Below are positions 48,185 through 59,142 of a stretch of DNA of 64,000 nt, one piece after another (positions within the stretch are counted from its first letter, which is position 1; each line of letters begins with the position of its first letter). Position numbers and translations under genes: made by a program. Source of the stretch: Mucilaginibacter phyllosphaerae (GTDB lineage Bacteria > Bacteroidota > Bacteroidia > Sphingobacteriales > Sphingobacteriaceae). Location of the stretch: contig NZ_SNQG01000002.1 in assembly GCF_004378255.1 (NCBI RefSeq), forward strand, positions 620,001-684,000, read 5' to 3'. The notes under the pieces were generated by a model. The model saw only the letters and a program-made list of their open reading frames with translations, searched no databases and was not told where the DNA came from.

Positions 48185-51100
48185 ATGAAAACCTCTACCT
48201 TTTTTAGCAGATATTTAGCCTCGCTACTGCTGCTGTTATTCACATCAATAAATATTTATGCCCAGCGTAATTTTGCAACTACACAGCAAAGCAGTGCCGC
48301 AAGTTTGCTGTGCCTGGGCTGCGTGGTTAACAATCAGGGCAGCGCTATTGACGGCAACCTGCAAACCTACTCCACCTTAAATGTAACGCTGGGCGTTGCT
48401 GCCGTTACATACCAGGAGCTGATCTTTCCGGGGGCGGCAAAAGTTGCGGCCAACACACCGGTAACCCTCAAACTGGGGTCGGGCGATAACCTGCTTGATC
48501 TTACAGCCCTTGGCGGCATCAGCATCAGGGCTTATAACGGTAATAACCCCGTTGGCGGTGCTATATCGGCAGGTACACTGGTTAGCGCGGTAAGCAACAA
48601 TAACCAGGTACAACTTACCATAACGCCCACCCAAACTTATGATAGGGTAAGGGTTACCCTAAACGGCGGGCTTGTTGGCGCTTTAAGCAGTATTTATTTG
48701 TATGAGGCTTTTTACAACGGCCCGGCAAACGTTGCCTGTAACAATGCTTATGATGAATTGCACGGTATATCATCGGCCCTATTAAATTTAGGTGTTAACG
48801 TAGGCGGGGTGGCTAACCCTGCCAATGCAATAGATGGTAATATCAATACGGCATCAACCTTAAATGCGGGTGTTGCAGCAGTAGGCGCTTATGCACAGCA
48901 AACCATTATTTACGAAAGGCTTTCAGTTTTGGGTGATTCTATCCGGATGACACTTTCTTTACCACAGGCATTGATAGATGCGGGTGTGCTCACTAATATA
49001 TCTATAACTACGTTTAACGGCAATACCAGCAATAATGATGCTGTGGCCTTTAACTCGGCGTTATTAAACGTGCGGCTGCTTGATCTGGCTGCGGGCCGGC
49101 GTAAGCTTACCGTTACCTATGCGCCCACTAAAACGTATGACAGGGTGCAGCTGCGCCTGGGTGGCGGTGTAGCCAATGTGCTATCAACCTTAAACCTTTT
49201 TGAGGCCGAAAAGCTGATACCACGCCCCATTATAAAATTTAATAATGTAGTTACCAATAACGCTAATGTATGTGCGGGCAGTACGGTTACACTTACGGCA
49301 ACAGCTGTACCTAATACTACCTTTAACTGGTACACTGCCGCTACGGGCGGTACACCTGTATTTACAGGCGCTACCTTTTCGCCGGGTGTATTAGCGGCAA
49401 CCACAACCTATTATGTATCTGCAACCCGTGCGGGCTGTACCGATGCATCTGAGCGCACAGCCGTTACCGTTACTGTAAACCCAATACCTGCCGCACCGGT
49501 TATTACCAATAGCAATAGCAGTGTGTGCCCCGGCGGTACGGTAACTTTTACAGCGCAGCCGGTATCGGGTGTTACCATAAACTGGTATGCTGCAGCAACC
49601 GGCGGTACGCCTGTAGCCACAGGCAACAGTTTTACAACAGGTGCCATTAACGCAACTACCAGCTTTTATGCCGAAGCTGTAACAGGCGGCACCTGCCCAA
49701 GCCCAACCCGTACTGTGGTTACGGCAACATTAAGTACTTTACCGGCAACACCAGCCCTAACTGCAAATAATGTTACCATTTGTACCGGCGATGTAGCCAT
49801 ATTGTCGATAGCCTCTCCGGTGGCGGGGCAAACCTATAACTGGTATAGCACTGCAACAGGTGGTACGTCGTTATACACCGGCGTTAATTTTACCACGCCG
49901 GCGCTAACCAGCAACGCCATTTACTATGCTGAAGCTGTAAATGTTACCGGCTGTGGAAGCAGCACAAGGGTACAGGCTAATGTAACCGTATCCCCAAAAC
50001 CAGCCGACCCTGTATTGGCTGCTAATAATTTAACGGTAGCTGCAGGGCAAACGGCCACCATTAATGTAACTAATGCGCAAACCGGGGTTACCTATCGCTG
50101 GTACACATCGGCAAATGCAGCTACGCCTGTTTTTACCGGCAACAGCTACATTACCCCGCAATTATATACCAACACTACTTATTATGTAGCCGGTTTTAAT
50201 GCCGCGGGATGCCAATCGGTAAACCGTACAGCTGTTACTATTAATGTTACTATCAACAATAACACACCTTGTACTTTTGCCAGCGTGCAGGTACCGGCTG
50301 TTAATGGTTTATGCATAGGCTGCAGCATTACCAATGCTGCACTGGCAACAGATGCCGATACCACAACGGCATCAACCATAACGGTACTGGCCGGGCTTAC
50401 CGGTGGCTACGCACAGCAAACACTGCAGTTTCCGCAGGCTGGTTTTGCGGGCGATACCGTAAAACTGGTATTAAGCACCCCTGTTGGTTTAGCTGATGCC
50501 AGCGTACTTGGCCAGATCAGCATAGCGCTTTACAATGGTGCTACCTTAGTAGGCAGGTACCCGCTTAATAACGCTTTAATAAAAATAAGCCTTTTGGGCG
50601 GCGGCAACCGTTATGCTGTTTTTGTGCCTGCAACTGCCGCTTATGACAGGGCCGAGATCCGCTTGGCATCCGGTGTAGCTACGCTGTTAACCTCGCTGAA
50701 TGTTTATTATGCGGCACAACAATATCCAACCCCGGTATTTGCCAACGGGTCGCCGCAGATCTGTAGCGGAAGCCCGGCAACATTAACGGTAAGTTCACCT
50801 GCCAACGGTACTATTAAATGGTACACCAGCCCGGTAGGCGGCACCGCTGTTGCTACAGGTATAACTTATACCACCGGTAACCTTAGCACCACTACTACTT
50901 ATTATGCCGAATACAGCAGGGGCACATGCGTTAGTCCAACACGTTCGCCTATTACGGTAACCGTGAACGATCCGCCCGCAAAGCCAACCGTAATACCGCC
51001 AAATGCAACCATTATAGCAGGGCAAACAGCTACGTTTAAAGCAACGGCAGCTACAGGCGCTACCGTAAACTGGTACGAAGCGCCAACAGGAGGTATGCCG

Positions 51101-54100
51101 GTGTTTACAGGCAATACCTTTATCACCCCGGTACTATCTGCCAATAAAACTTATTATGCCGAGGCCGTATTGGGCAGCTGCCCATCACCAGACAGGACTG
51201 TTGTGCCCGTTACCGTTACACCGGTAATAGTGCCCAATGTAACTGTTACGCCGCCCACACAAGCGGTTGACCCCGGTACATCTGCCACGCTTACCGCATC
51301 ATCAACCACGCCGGGAGTTACCTTTAACTGGTACACTGCCCCAACTGGCGGCAGCATAGTTTATACCGGTGCAACCTTTAATACACCGCCGGTGCTTACA
51401 CCAACTACTTACTATGCCGAAGCTGTGGTTACGGCAACCGGAGTAAAATCTGCTACCAGGGCGCCGGGTGCTATCACACTAAATTCGGTATCAAATAATC
51501 CCGTTCCCTGCGATGCTGCCATCAGCCAAACTAATAACACCAGCGGTTTGCTTTGCGTGCTTTGCGGTATCAGCAACCCCAACGGATCTATAGATGATAA
51601 CCGCAATACCTTTACCCAGCTAAATGTACCTGTTGGTTTGGTAGGCGGTTATGCCGAGCAGATCCTCCGTTTTGCCAATACAGGCCGCAGCGGCGACAGC
51701 GTAATAGTGGAATTAGGTGTTCCGGGTGCTTTGGCTAGTGTGGGCGTATTATCTCAAATAAGCCTGGCAACCTATAATGGCGCTACTTTTAATAACGACC
51801 GTGCCAATTTAAACGGCGCACTAATAACGGTAAATCTTTTAAGCGGTACAAGCCGTTTCCGCGTAGCTTTTAAAGCTAACGCCGATTTCGACAGGATAGA
51901 GATCAGGCTAAACTCTGGGGTGGCCGGGGTATTAAGCGCGCTTAATATTTATGATGCCGCACAGGTTGTGCCTGCACCGGTTGTTGCCGCACCAGGCGTA
52001 ACAGCTTGCCAGGGCACACAAACTACCCTTACGGCTACCGTGCCTGCCCATGTAACCGTAAAATGGTACACCACTGCACAGGGCGGTTCGCCAATTGCTA
52101 CAGGCGCAACCTTTAACACGCCGGTATTAAACGCCAGCACAACGTATTATGCAGAAGCCAGCAGGACTGCCGATGGCTGTACCCAAACCACCCGCACGCC
52201 GGTAACGGTTAATGTTACCCCAACACCTGCGCCGCCAGTAGTGAATACACCTGCAGTTACCGTGTGCTCCGGCCAGCCGGCTACTTTTACTGCAAATGCA
52301 GTTGCGGGTGTAACTTTTGCCTGGTACACCACGCCAACAGGCGGCACGCCGGTATTTACAGGCAATCCCTTTATTACAGGGCCGCTTACTGCCACGGCAA
52401 TTTATTATGTACAGGCGCAAGGCGCGGGCCAGTGCGGCAGTTCTACCCGCACGCAAGTAACAGCTAATGTAACTGCCACTCCACTGGTGCCGGTTGTATC
52501 ACAAAACCCAACGCAAACCTGTGCGGGTACATCAGCCGTGCTAACCGCAACATCAACCCAGCCGGGCGTTATCTTTAACTGGTACACCGCAGCTACGGGC
52601 GGCACGCCTGTATTTACAGGTGCAACCTTTACCACACCTGCTTTAACTGCCAATACATCTTATTATGTAGATGCTACACTGGGTGCCTGCACAAGCAGCA
52701 CCAGGGCCAAGGCAGATGTAGTGGTTAACCCAACACCGGTTGCCCCAACAGTAACCATTAACCCTGCCGGCGGCCAGGTCACTTCTGGCCAAACCGCTAC
52801 GTTAACGGCAACATCAACCACTGCAGGCGCAACATTCAGATGGTACACATCAGCCAGCGGCGGTACCGCTATATTTACGGGCAGTAGTTTTACTACGCCG
52901 GTATTAACCTCAACTACTACTTATTATGTAGAAAGTGTGCTGGCAGCATCCGGCTGTACCAGCCCAAGCCGCACACCTGTTACGGTTACTGTAAACCCAA
53001 TATTTTCCACTTCGTGCGATTTTGCATCAACCCAAACATTTGATGTAAATGCAGGCCTGGCCTGTATCGGTTGCAGCGTAACCAATCCTAACCAGGCAGT
53101 TGACGCGGATACTACAAGCGCCAGCCAGATCAACCTGCCGGTGGCTGTAGGTTCATACGTTGGCCAAACACTGATATTTAGCGATGGCGGTTTGGCAGGG
53201 GATAGCGTTACGATCAAAATAGGCGGTGCATCCAGCCTGCTGTCTGCCGGGATACTTAGTCGCATCCAGGTAGCATCTTATAACGGCGCTACCTACAATG
53301 GCGACCGCACCAGTATCAGCAGCAGCGCTATCAGGCTGCGTTTACTGGCCGGTAATACCATAGCGGTGATCCGCTTTGCACCGGGTGCCGCTTACGATAG
53401 GATAGAAGTGCGGTTTAACAGCGCTTTAGCGGCCTTAAACACCTTTAGTATCTATTATGCCAGCAAACAGGTAGATGCACCAACAGTGGCGGCATCTACG
53501 GTAAACATATGTTCGGGCGGTAAAGCAACGTTTACTGTGAGTAACCCAAGGCCGGGTGTTACTTATACATTTTATACCACTGCCACAGGCAATACGGTTG
53601 CAGGCACCGGCACAACTTTTACAACCGGTATATTAAATAATACACAAACTTATTATGTAGGCAGCAGCCGCACATCAAACGGCTGTGCCAACCCTAACCG
53701 TGTGGCAGTAACTGCAAATGTTACACCTACGCCGGTTAACCCTGTATTAAACCAAACCACCGCTACAATTTGCGCAGGCGATAACGTAACCTTTACCGTT
53801 ACCAACGCCGGTACAGCAATTGTAAGGTGGTATAATGCCCAAACCAACGGCACACTGCTGTTTACAGGCCCAAGCTACACCGTATCGCCGGTTAACAATA
53901 CCAGCTATTATGCCGAATTAACCAATAGCAGCTGTACCAGCCCGGCACGTACCACAGCAACGGTAACCGTAAACCCGCGCCCTGCCAAGCCGGGGGTGTC
54001 GGCAGCTAACTTAACCGTATGCAGCGGCAGCCCGGCAAATCTTACTGTACAAAACCCCGAAGCCGGTGTTACTTATAACTGGTACACCGCAGCAACAGGC

Positions 54101-56086
54101 GGAACCATAGCCTACACCGGTGCAGCCGTTACTACAGACCCGATTACACAGAATACTACTTTTTATGTAGAAGCAGTAAGCACCACCGGCGGATGCACCA
54201 ACAACGGCGGCCGTACCCCGGTTAATGTTACGGTAACCGCACAGATCAGCGCACCAATATTAAATGCTGTAACAACGCAGGTTTGCGCTGGCGGCAGTGT
54301 AACAATTAGCGTTAATAACCCGGTTGCCGGCCAGCAGTATAGTTTTTATACAGCTGCAACAGGCGGTACACCTGTGTTTACAGGCACCAGCTATACCATT
54401 AATAATATTACAGCAGATGCCTCTTACTTTGTTGAAGCATCAAACGGTACCTGTATCAGCGCAACCCGCACCCGTACAGATATTACCGTAACAGCTGCGC
54501 CAAATCCACCGCAGGTACAAGCGCCGGCAGGCGGCCTGGTGGCCTGCGAAGGTGCCGACTTTACCATCAGCATTGCCAGCCCGCAGCCAGATTTGGTTTA
54601 TCGCTGGTATAATGCGCCAACAGGCGGTACCTTATTATATACCGGCACCCAGTTTACGGCATCTATCATGGTAAATACTACATTTTATGTAGAAGCCGCA
54701 AGTGCAGGTGCTTGCAACCCATCGGCCCGTACCCCGGTATCTGTAACGGTTAGCCCGTTACCTGCCGACCCAACTGTAGGCTCGCCAAACGTGAGTGTTT
54801 GTCCTGGCAGCAGCGCCACTCTAAGTGTTACCTCGCCTCAGGCAGGTATCACTTACAGGTGGTATGATTCGCCTGGGCAAACTACCGTGCTGTTTACAGG
54901 CGCCACCTATGTTACCGGCCCTGTAACAGCTACAACAAACTTCTATGTAGCGGCATTTAATTCGGCAGGTTGTAGCAGTTCCAACCTGGCCCAGATGCAG
55001 GTTAACACCCGTCCATCGCCGGCAGCCCCGGTAGTAGCAAACGGCAACCCGGTTAGCACTTGCCAGGGTGCATCAGCAACCTTAACCGTTACCGATGCGC
55101 AGGCAGGTTACACCTATAATTTTTATACGGTAGCAACCGGTGGTACACCAACCTTTACAGGCGCCAGCTTCGCTACACCGTTGTTAAGCAATACTACAAC
55201 CTATTATGTAGAAGCTGTTAATGATGGCGGCTGCCCTTCAACTACGCGCACTATGGTAACGGTAACGGTTAATCAGGCGCCTGCGGCACCGGCTGTAAGT
55301 AGCAACGGCACGCAGATATGCCCTAACAGCAGTACAACATTGCTGGCAACGGCAGCTGCAAATACTACCATAAAATGGTATGCTGCAGCAACGGGCGGTA
55401 CCGCGTTATTTACGGGTGCCAGCTTTACCACGCCGGTATTAAGTGCTACTACTACCTATTATGCAGAGGCGGTTAGCAGTGTTACCAGTTGCGCATCCCT
55501 AACCCGCACACCGGTTACGGTTACCATTCTTGGCCCGCTGCCTGCTACAACGGTGAGTGTGTTAACCACTACCACATCAAGCGTAACATTTGCTTACACA
55601 GCGGTACCTAATGCTACAGGTTATGAGGTGAGTTTAGATAACGGTTTAACCTTTATCACCCCAAGCTCGGGTGCGGCAGGGTTAAGCCATACCGTTACAG
55701 GCTTAAATCCCAATCAATCGGTAACCATTATTGTACGTGCTTTGGGCGATCTGCCTTGTCTGCTAGGTGCAAACTCCATAGCAGTAACGGGTACGGCAAG
55801 CAATCCGTTTGGTGATGGCATATTTGTACCGAATGCCTTTACGCCAAACGGGGATGGCAATAACGATATCCTTTATGTGTATGGCAACACCATTCAAAAA
55901 CTCAGCTTCTCGGTTTACGACCAATGGGGTGAGCAGCAGTTCAGGTCTACCAACCTGAACAGCGGATGGGACGGTACTTACAAGGGCAAGGCACAGCCGG
56001 TGGGTGTGTACGTGTACTATGTGGAAATAACGCTCAATAGTGGCCAGGTAGTAAAGAAGAAAGGCACCGTTACCCTGATACGATAA
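48185..56086 (+). CDS. Giant T9SS-secreted adhesin-like protein with Ig-like repeats and CHU_C domain
   Basis: 2633 aa with a signal peptide (ASLLLLLFTSINIYAQ). By eye there are 19 Ig-like repeats with the hallmark WYTAATGGTPVFTG and TTYYVEA pattern. Five modules of roughly 150 aa interrupt them (starting near residues 36, 187, 700, 1110 and 1600), with AIDGN..T.STLN and YDRVxVRL words; four carry a CxxC (LCLGC, LCIGC, LCVLC, ACIGC), like a discoidin-type beta-sandwich. Near 2450 lies an Fn3-like domain, and residues 2535-2633 form a CHU_C/type B sorting domain (FVPNAFTPNGDGNNDIL, GWDGTYKGKAQPVGVYVYYV). The C-terminus targets export by the type IX machinery. Likely surface adhesin or gliding-type protein. 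Confidence 0.93.
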   Translation: MKTSTFFSRYLASLLLLLFTSINIYAQRNFATTQQSSAASLLCLGCVVNNQGSAIDGNLQTYSTLNVTLGVAAVTYQELIFPGAAKVAANTPVTLKLGSGDNLLDLTALGGISIRAYNGNNPVGGAISAGTLVSAVSNNNQVQLTITPTQTYDRVRVTLNGGLVGALSSIYLYEAFYNGPANVACNNAYDELHGISSALLNLGVNVGGVANPANAIDGNINTASTLNAGVAAVGAYAQQTIIYERLSVLGDSIRMTLSLPQALIDAGVLTNISITTFNGNTSNNDAVAFNSALLNVRLLDLAAGRRKLTVTYAPTKTYDRVQLRLGGGVANVLSTLNLFEAEKLIPRPIIKFNNVVTNNANVCAGSTVTLTATAVPNTTFNWYTAATGGTPVFTGATFSPGVLAATTTYYVSATRAGCTDASERTAVTVTVNPIPAAPVITNSNSSVCPGGTVTFTAQPVSGVTINWYAAATGGTPVATGNSFTTGAINATTSFYAEAVTGGTCPSPTRTVVTATLSTLPATPALTANNVTICTGDVAILSIASPVAGQTYNWYSTATGGTSLYTGVNFTTPALTSNAIYYAEAVNVTGCGSSTRVQANVTVSPKPADPVLAANNLTVAAGQTATINVTNAQTGVTYRWYTSANAATPVFTGNSYITPQLYTNTTYYVAGFNAAGCQSVNRTAVTINVTINNNTPCTFASVQVPAVNGLCIGCSITNAALATDADTTTASTITVLAGLTGGYAQQTLQFPQAGFAGDTVKLVLSTPVGLADASVLGQISIALYNGATLVGRYPLNNALIKISLLGGGNRYAVFVPATAAYDRAEIRLASGVATLLTSLNVYYAAQQYPTPVFANGSPQICSGSPATLTVSSPANGTIKWYTSPVGGTAVATGITYTTGNLSTTTTYYAEYSRGTCVSPTRSPITVTVNDPPAKPTVIPPNATIIAGQTATFKATAATGATVNWYEAPTGGMPVFTGNTFITPVLSANKTYYAEAVLGSCPSPDRTVVPVTVTPVIVPNVTVTPPTQAVDPGTSATLTASSTTPGVTFNWYTAPTGGSIVYTGATFNTPPVLTPTTYYAEAVVTATGVKSATRAPGAITLNSVSNNPVPCDAAISQTNNTSGLLCVLCGISNPNGSIDDNRNTFTQLNVPVGLVGGYAEQILRFANTGRSGDSVIVELGVPGALASVGVLSQISLATYNGATFNNDRANLNGALITVNLLSGTSRFRVAFKANADFDRIEIRLNSGVAGVLSALNIYDAAQVVPAPVVAAPGVTACQGTQTTLTATVPAHVTVKWYTTAQGGSPIATGATFNTPVLNASTTYYAEASRTADGCTQTTRTPVTVNVTPTPAPPVVNTPAVTVCSGQPATFTANAVAGVTFAWYTTPTGGTPVFTGNPFITGPLTATAIYYVQAQGAGQCGSSTRTQVTANVTATPLVPVVSQNPTQTCAGTSAVLTATSTQPGVIFNWYTAATGGTPVFTGATFTTPALTANTSYYVDATLGACTSSTRAKADVVVNPTPVAPTVTINPAGGQVTSGQTATLTATSTTAGATFRWYTSASGGTAIFTGSSFTTPVLTSTTTYYVESVLAASGCTSPSRTPVTVTVNPIFSTSCDFASTQTFDVNAGLACIGCSVTNPNQAVDADTTSASQINLPVAVGSYVGQTLIFSDGGLAGDSVTIKIGGASSLLSAGILSRIQVASYNGATYNGDRTSISSSAIRLRLLAGNTIAVIRFAPGAAYDRIEVRFNSALAALNTFSIYYASKQVDAPTVAASTVNICSGGKATFTVSNPRPGVTYTFYTTATGNTVAGTGTTFTTGILNNTQTYYVGSSRTSNGCANPNRVAVTANVTPTPVNPVLNQTTATICAGDNVTFTVTNAGTAIVRWYNAQTNGTLLFTGPSYTVSPVNNTSYYAELTNSSCTSPARTTATVTVNPRPAKPGVSAANLTVCSGSPANLTVQNPEAGVTYNWYTAATGGTIAYTGAAVTTDPITQNTTFYVEAVSTTGGCTNNGGRTPVNVTVTAQISAPILNAVTTQVCAGGSVTISVNNPVAGQQYSFYTAATGGTPVFTGTSYTINNITADASYFVEASNGTCISATRTRTDITVTAAPNPPQVQAPAGGLVACEGADFTISIASPQPDLVYRWYNAPTGGTLLYTGTQFTASIMVNTTFYVEAASAGACNPSARTPVSVTVSPLPADPTVGSPNVSVCPGSSATLSVTSPQAGITYRWYDSPGQTTVLFTGATYVTGPVTATTNFYVAAFNSAGCSSSNLAQMQVNTRPSPAAPVVANGNPVSTCQGASATLTVTDAQAGYTYNFYTVATGGTPTFTGASFATPLLSNTTTYYVEAVNDGGCPSTTRTMVTVTVNQAPAAPAVSSNGTQICPNSSTTLLATAAANTTIKWYAAATGGTALFTGASFTTPVLSATTTYYAEAVSSVTSCASLTRTPVTVTILGPLPATTVSVLTTTTSSVTFAYTAVPNATGYEVSLDNGLTFITPSSGAAGLSHTVTGLNPNQSVTIIVRALGDLPCLLGANSIAVTGTASNPFGDGIFVPNAFTPNGDGNNDILYVYGNTIQKLSFSVYDQWGEQQFRSTNLNSGWDGTYKGKAQPVGVYVYYVEITLNSGQVVKKKGTVTLIR

Positions 56087-56132
56087 CCGGATTAACTCAT
56101 TAGATAATACATCACCTAATATATACCTGCAC

Positions 56133-57137
56133 ATGAAAAAATTAACGATCATGATGATAGCGGCGCTGCTCCAGTTTGGGGCAGCCAACCGCCTGATAGC
56201 CCAGATAGATCCTCACTTTTCGCAATACTACGCCTACCCGCTTTATCTTAACCCCGCACTTACGGGGGTAATGAATGGTGATTTGCGTATTAATGCCAAT
56301 TTTAAAAACCAGTATGCTAATATCAATAATGCTTACCAAACCGGTGCCCTATCAGTAGATTACCGGCCTACAGATAAGGTGGGGCTGGGTTTTAACGTAA
56401 TTAACCAGGCCGCCGGCGATGTTGGCTATAATTACTTTGCAGCTTACGGCTCGTTCGGTTATGCTGTTGCAGTATCAAACGATGGCTTTAAAAAGTTGAG
56501 TTTTGGTGTGCAGGCGGGATTAATAAACCGCGGTTTCGACCCCAGCAAAGCGCAGTATGGCAGCCAGTATAATCCCAGCAGCGGGTTTGACCCTACACTG
56601 CCCAGTAACGAAAACTTCCTCAACTCTAATGCAACCATTTTTGATGCAGGTGCGGGTGTTTTTTATTACGACGGTGACCCTTTGCACAGTGCAAACATTT
56701 TTGGCGGCTTAAGCGCATCACACCTAACACGGTCTAAAGACCCTATAGCAACCAACAGCGGCACAGCGGCTATACTGCCTATCCGGTGGACAGCCCATGC
56801 CGGGGTACGCATCAAAGCATCAGATTTTTTTGATTTTATACCGCATGCCGTGTATATGCGGCAGCAAAAGGCCGAAGAAAAAGCCGTTGGCGCTTATTCT
56901 GAATTTAAAATGAATAACGATAAGGGGTTTATTATAGGGGGGATGTACCGTTTTAAAGATGCGGCTGTAGCAAATGTGGGGTATCGTGTAAACAGCCTTA
57001 TTATAGGGGCCAGTTATGATTTTAATACCTCATCGCTTAACCGTGCAACCTTTGGGCAGGGCGGGTTAGAACTGTCTTTAAGTTATGTTTTCCGCAAGCG
57101 GATCCAGGAACCCGAACCAATTTGCCCAAGGCTATAA
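56133..57137 (+). CDS. PorP/SprF family T9SS-associated outer membrane protein
   Basis: 334 aa with a signal peptide (MKKLTIMMIAALLQFGAANR-type) and the family start DPHFSQYYAYPLYLNPALTG. PorP/SprF proteins are outer membrane barrels needed to deliver specific CHU_C-type cargo such as SprB to the surface. Its place 46 bases after the adhesin supports partnership. Confidence 0.93.
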   Translation: MKKLTIMMIAALLQFGAANRLIAQIDPHFSQYYAYPLYLNPALTGVMNGDLRINANFKNQYANINNAYQTGALSVDYRPTDKVGLGFNVINQAAGDVGYNYFAAYGSFGYAVAVSNDGFKKLSFGVQAGLINRGFDPSKAQYGSQYNPSSGFDPTLPSNENFLNSNATIFDAGAGVFYYDGDPLHSANIFGGLSASHLTRSKDPIATNSGTAAILPIRWTAHAGVRIKASDFFDFIPHAVYMRQQKAEEKAVGAYSEFKMNNDKGFIIGGMYRFKDAAVANVGYRVNSLIIGASYDFNTSSLNRATFGQGGLELSLSYVFRKRIQEPEPICPRL

Positions 57138-57148
57138 ACCCTATCAAT

Positions 57149-59125
57149 ATGAAAAAAATATTATTTACCCTGTTAATACTTATTCTGGGTGTTGCGGCCA
57201 ATGCCCAGTATAGCAAAGATAACCCGCGCGCCCTGGGCGATAAGGCCTTTAATAATAAAGATTGGTACGAAGCCGCCTATTATTACCGCAAGGCAGCCGA
57301 AGGTATGAGCCTGGTTACCCGCCAGTCTATCCCTTACAGCGGCGGTGGCAAAGCGGCAAAAGATGGTGCCAAAATGAGCAAAACTACAGACCGCGCTTAC
57401 ATTTGCTATCGCCTGGGCGAAGCTTACCGCGGATACGAGAACTACCTGGAAGCCGAGCCCTGGTATTACCGGGTGATCACCGAAAATAACGAAGCAAAAT
57501 ACCCTCTAAGCAGGCTTTGGTATGGCGTATGCTTACGTGCCAATCAGCATTTTGATGAGGCCATAAAGCAGTTGAGCCAGTTTAATATGGCTTATAATGG
57601 CGATGCCAAATATAAAACCATCGCCGAAAAGGAGATCCAAACCTGTAATTTTGCAAAGGATCAGTATAAATATCCCATTATGGCCGAGGCTGTTAAACGC
57701 AAAGGCTCCTGGAATTCAGATGGATCTGATTACGCCATGTGGCAGCGCGATGGCAACAGCTATTTTACCTCATCGCGGTTTGTAAAGGACGAGAAAACGC
57801 ACATCAACCGCATTTACATGCTGCCAAATAAAGATGGCGGGCAGCCGCAGATCATTAAATTTAAAAGTGATGATAATATTAAGGACCTGGAATATGGAAC
57901 GCCGGCATTTTCTCCGAACGGGCAGCGTATGTATTTTACCCGCTGGTATAAGGCGGGCAGCAAAAGCACTTATGGTATTTACACCAGCACGTTAACCGGT
58001 ACAGAATGGAGCACGCCACTAAAGCTTAACTCCAATGTTAATGCAGATGGCTTTAATGCCATACAGCCATTTGTAACGGCAGATGGTAAACGCCTGTATT
58101 TTGTATCTACCAAACCCGGCGGGCAGGGTGGCGACGATATTTGGGTGGCCGATCTGGGCAGCGATGGTAACCCAACCAACTCAACCAACCTGGGCAGCGA
58201 TATTAACACCGGTATGGATGAGCAGGCGCCTTATTACGATGCGCAAAGTAAAAGGCTTATCTACAGTTCTAAAGGGTTTTTAGGCTTGGGTGGATTTGAT
58301 TTTTTTGAAAGCTACGATGCTGATGGTAAATGGACAGCACCTGCAAACATGGGCTACCCCATGAATTCGGCCAAGGATGATCTGTATTACGTACCTGATA
58401 ACGTCGACCAAAATAAATTTTATATCAGCAGCGATCGCGAGTCGGATTGCTGCCTGAATTTGTTCGAGGTGACGGATAAACGCCACCTGCTTACCGGTTT
58501 GGTATTAGATTGCGATACCCGTACCGCGCTGGCCGGGGTTAAGGTAAGCTTTGTTGATTCGCTGACCAGGCAAACCGTTAAACAAATAGTTACAGATAAC
58601 ACCGCCCGCTATAGTTTTGATGTGAAAAATACCAGGCCATATACGCTGGTGCTCGAAAAACAGGGGTACTTTACCAAGGTGCTTCCGGTACCATCGTCTG
58701 GCAAGATGAGCGGCGATACGTTGTTCAATCCAGAGATCTGCCTGCAGGCCTTTAAGGTTGATAAGCCCATCGTAATTAAAAATGTGCTGTATGATTATAA
58801 TATGGCCACCCTAAGGCCCGAATCAAAAACCGTACTGAACGAGTTGGCCACCATCATGAAAGATAACCCCAAAATAAGTATTGAACTGGCTGCACATACA
58901 GATTCAAAGGGATCTGACAAGTATAACATGGGCTTATCGCAGCGCCGTGCGCAGGCTTGTGTAGATTATATTGTTAGCCTGGGCATTCCCGAAGGGCGTA
59001 TTTACGCCAAAGGCTATGGCGAAAGCAGGCCGATTGCCCCCAATATATTGCCCAATGGCAAAGATAACCCCGATGGAAGGCAGCTAAACAGGCGAACAGA
59101 ATTTAAAGTGTTAAAATTAGAATAG
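57149..59125 (+). CDS. PorE-like OmpA family protein (TPR, beta-propeller, OmpA)
   Basis: 658 aa from ATG 57149 with a signal peptide (MKKILFTLLILILGVAANAQ). Domain order: TPR-like helices (about 25-170), PD40/WD40-type propeller (FSPNGQRMYFTR, PFVTADGKRLYFVSTKPGG), a carboxypeptidase-regulatory-like segment (TALAGVKVSFVD) and a C-terminal OmpA domain (LAAHTDSKGSDKYNMGLSQR). This resembles PorE/SprE-associated proteins that anchor T9SS parts to peptidoglycan. It follows PorP by 11 bases. Confidence 0.92.
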   Translation: MKKILFTLLILILGVAANAQYSKDNPRALGDKAFNNKDWYEAAYYYRKAAEGMSLVTRQSIPYSGGGKAAKDGAKMSKTTDRAYICYRLGEAYRGYENYLEAEPWYYRVITENNEAKYPLSRLWYGVCLRANQHFDEAIKQLSQFNMAYNGDAKYKTIAEKEIQTCNFAKDQYKYPIMAEAVKRKGSWNSDGSDYAMWQRDGNSYFTSSRFVKDEKTHINRIYMLPNKDGGQPQIIKFKSDDNIKDLEYGTPAFSPNGQRMYFTRWYKAGSKSTYGIYTSTLTGTEWSTPLKLNSNVNADGFNAIQPFVTADGKRLYFVSTKPGGQGGDDIWVADLGSDGNPTNSTNLGSDINTGMDEQAPYYDAQSKRLIYSSKGFLGLGGFDFFESYDADGKWTAPANMGYPMNSAKDDLYYVPDNVDQNKFYISSDRESDCCLNLFEVTDKRHLLTGLVLDCDTRTALAGVKVSFVDSLTRQTVKQIVTDNTARYSFDVKNTRPYTLVLEKQGYFTKVLPVPSSGKMSGDTLFNPEICLQAFKVDKPIVIKNVLYDYNMATLRPESKTVLNELATIMKDNPKISIELAAHTDSKGSDKYNMGLSQRRAQACVDYIVSLGIPEGRIYAKGYGESRPIAPNILPNGKDNPDGRQLNRRTEFKVLKLE

Positions 59126-59142
59126 AAGGAGAGGAACAAACT

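Noticed and set aside
49117..53853. Many short minus-strand ORFs over the giant adhesin
   Set aside because: They repeat the same reverse-frame words because the forward gene is repetitive; none has a plausible start context.
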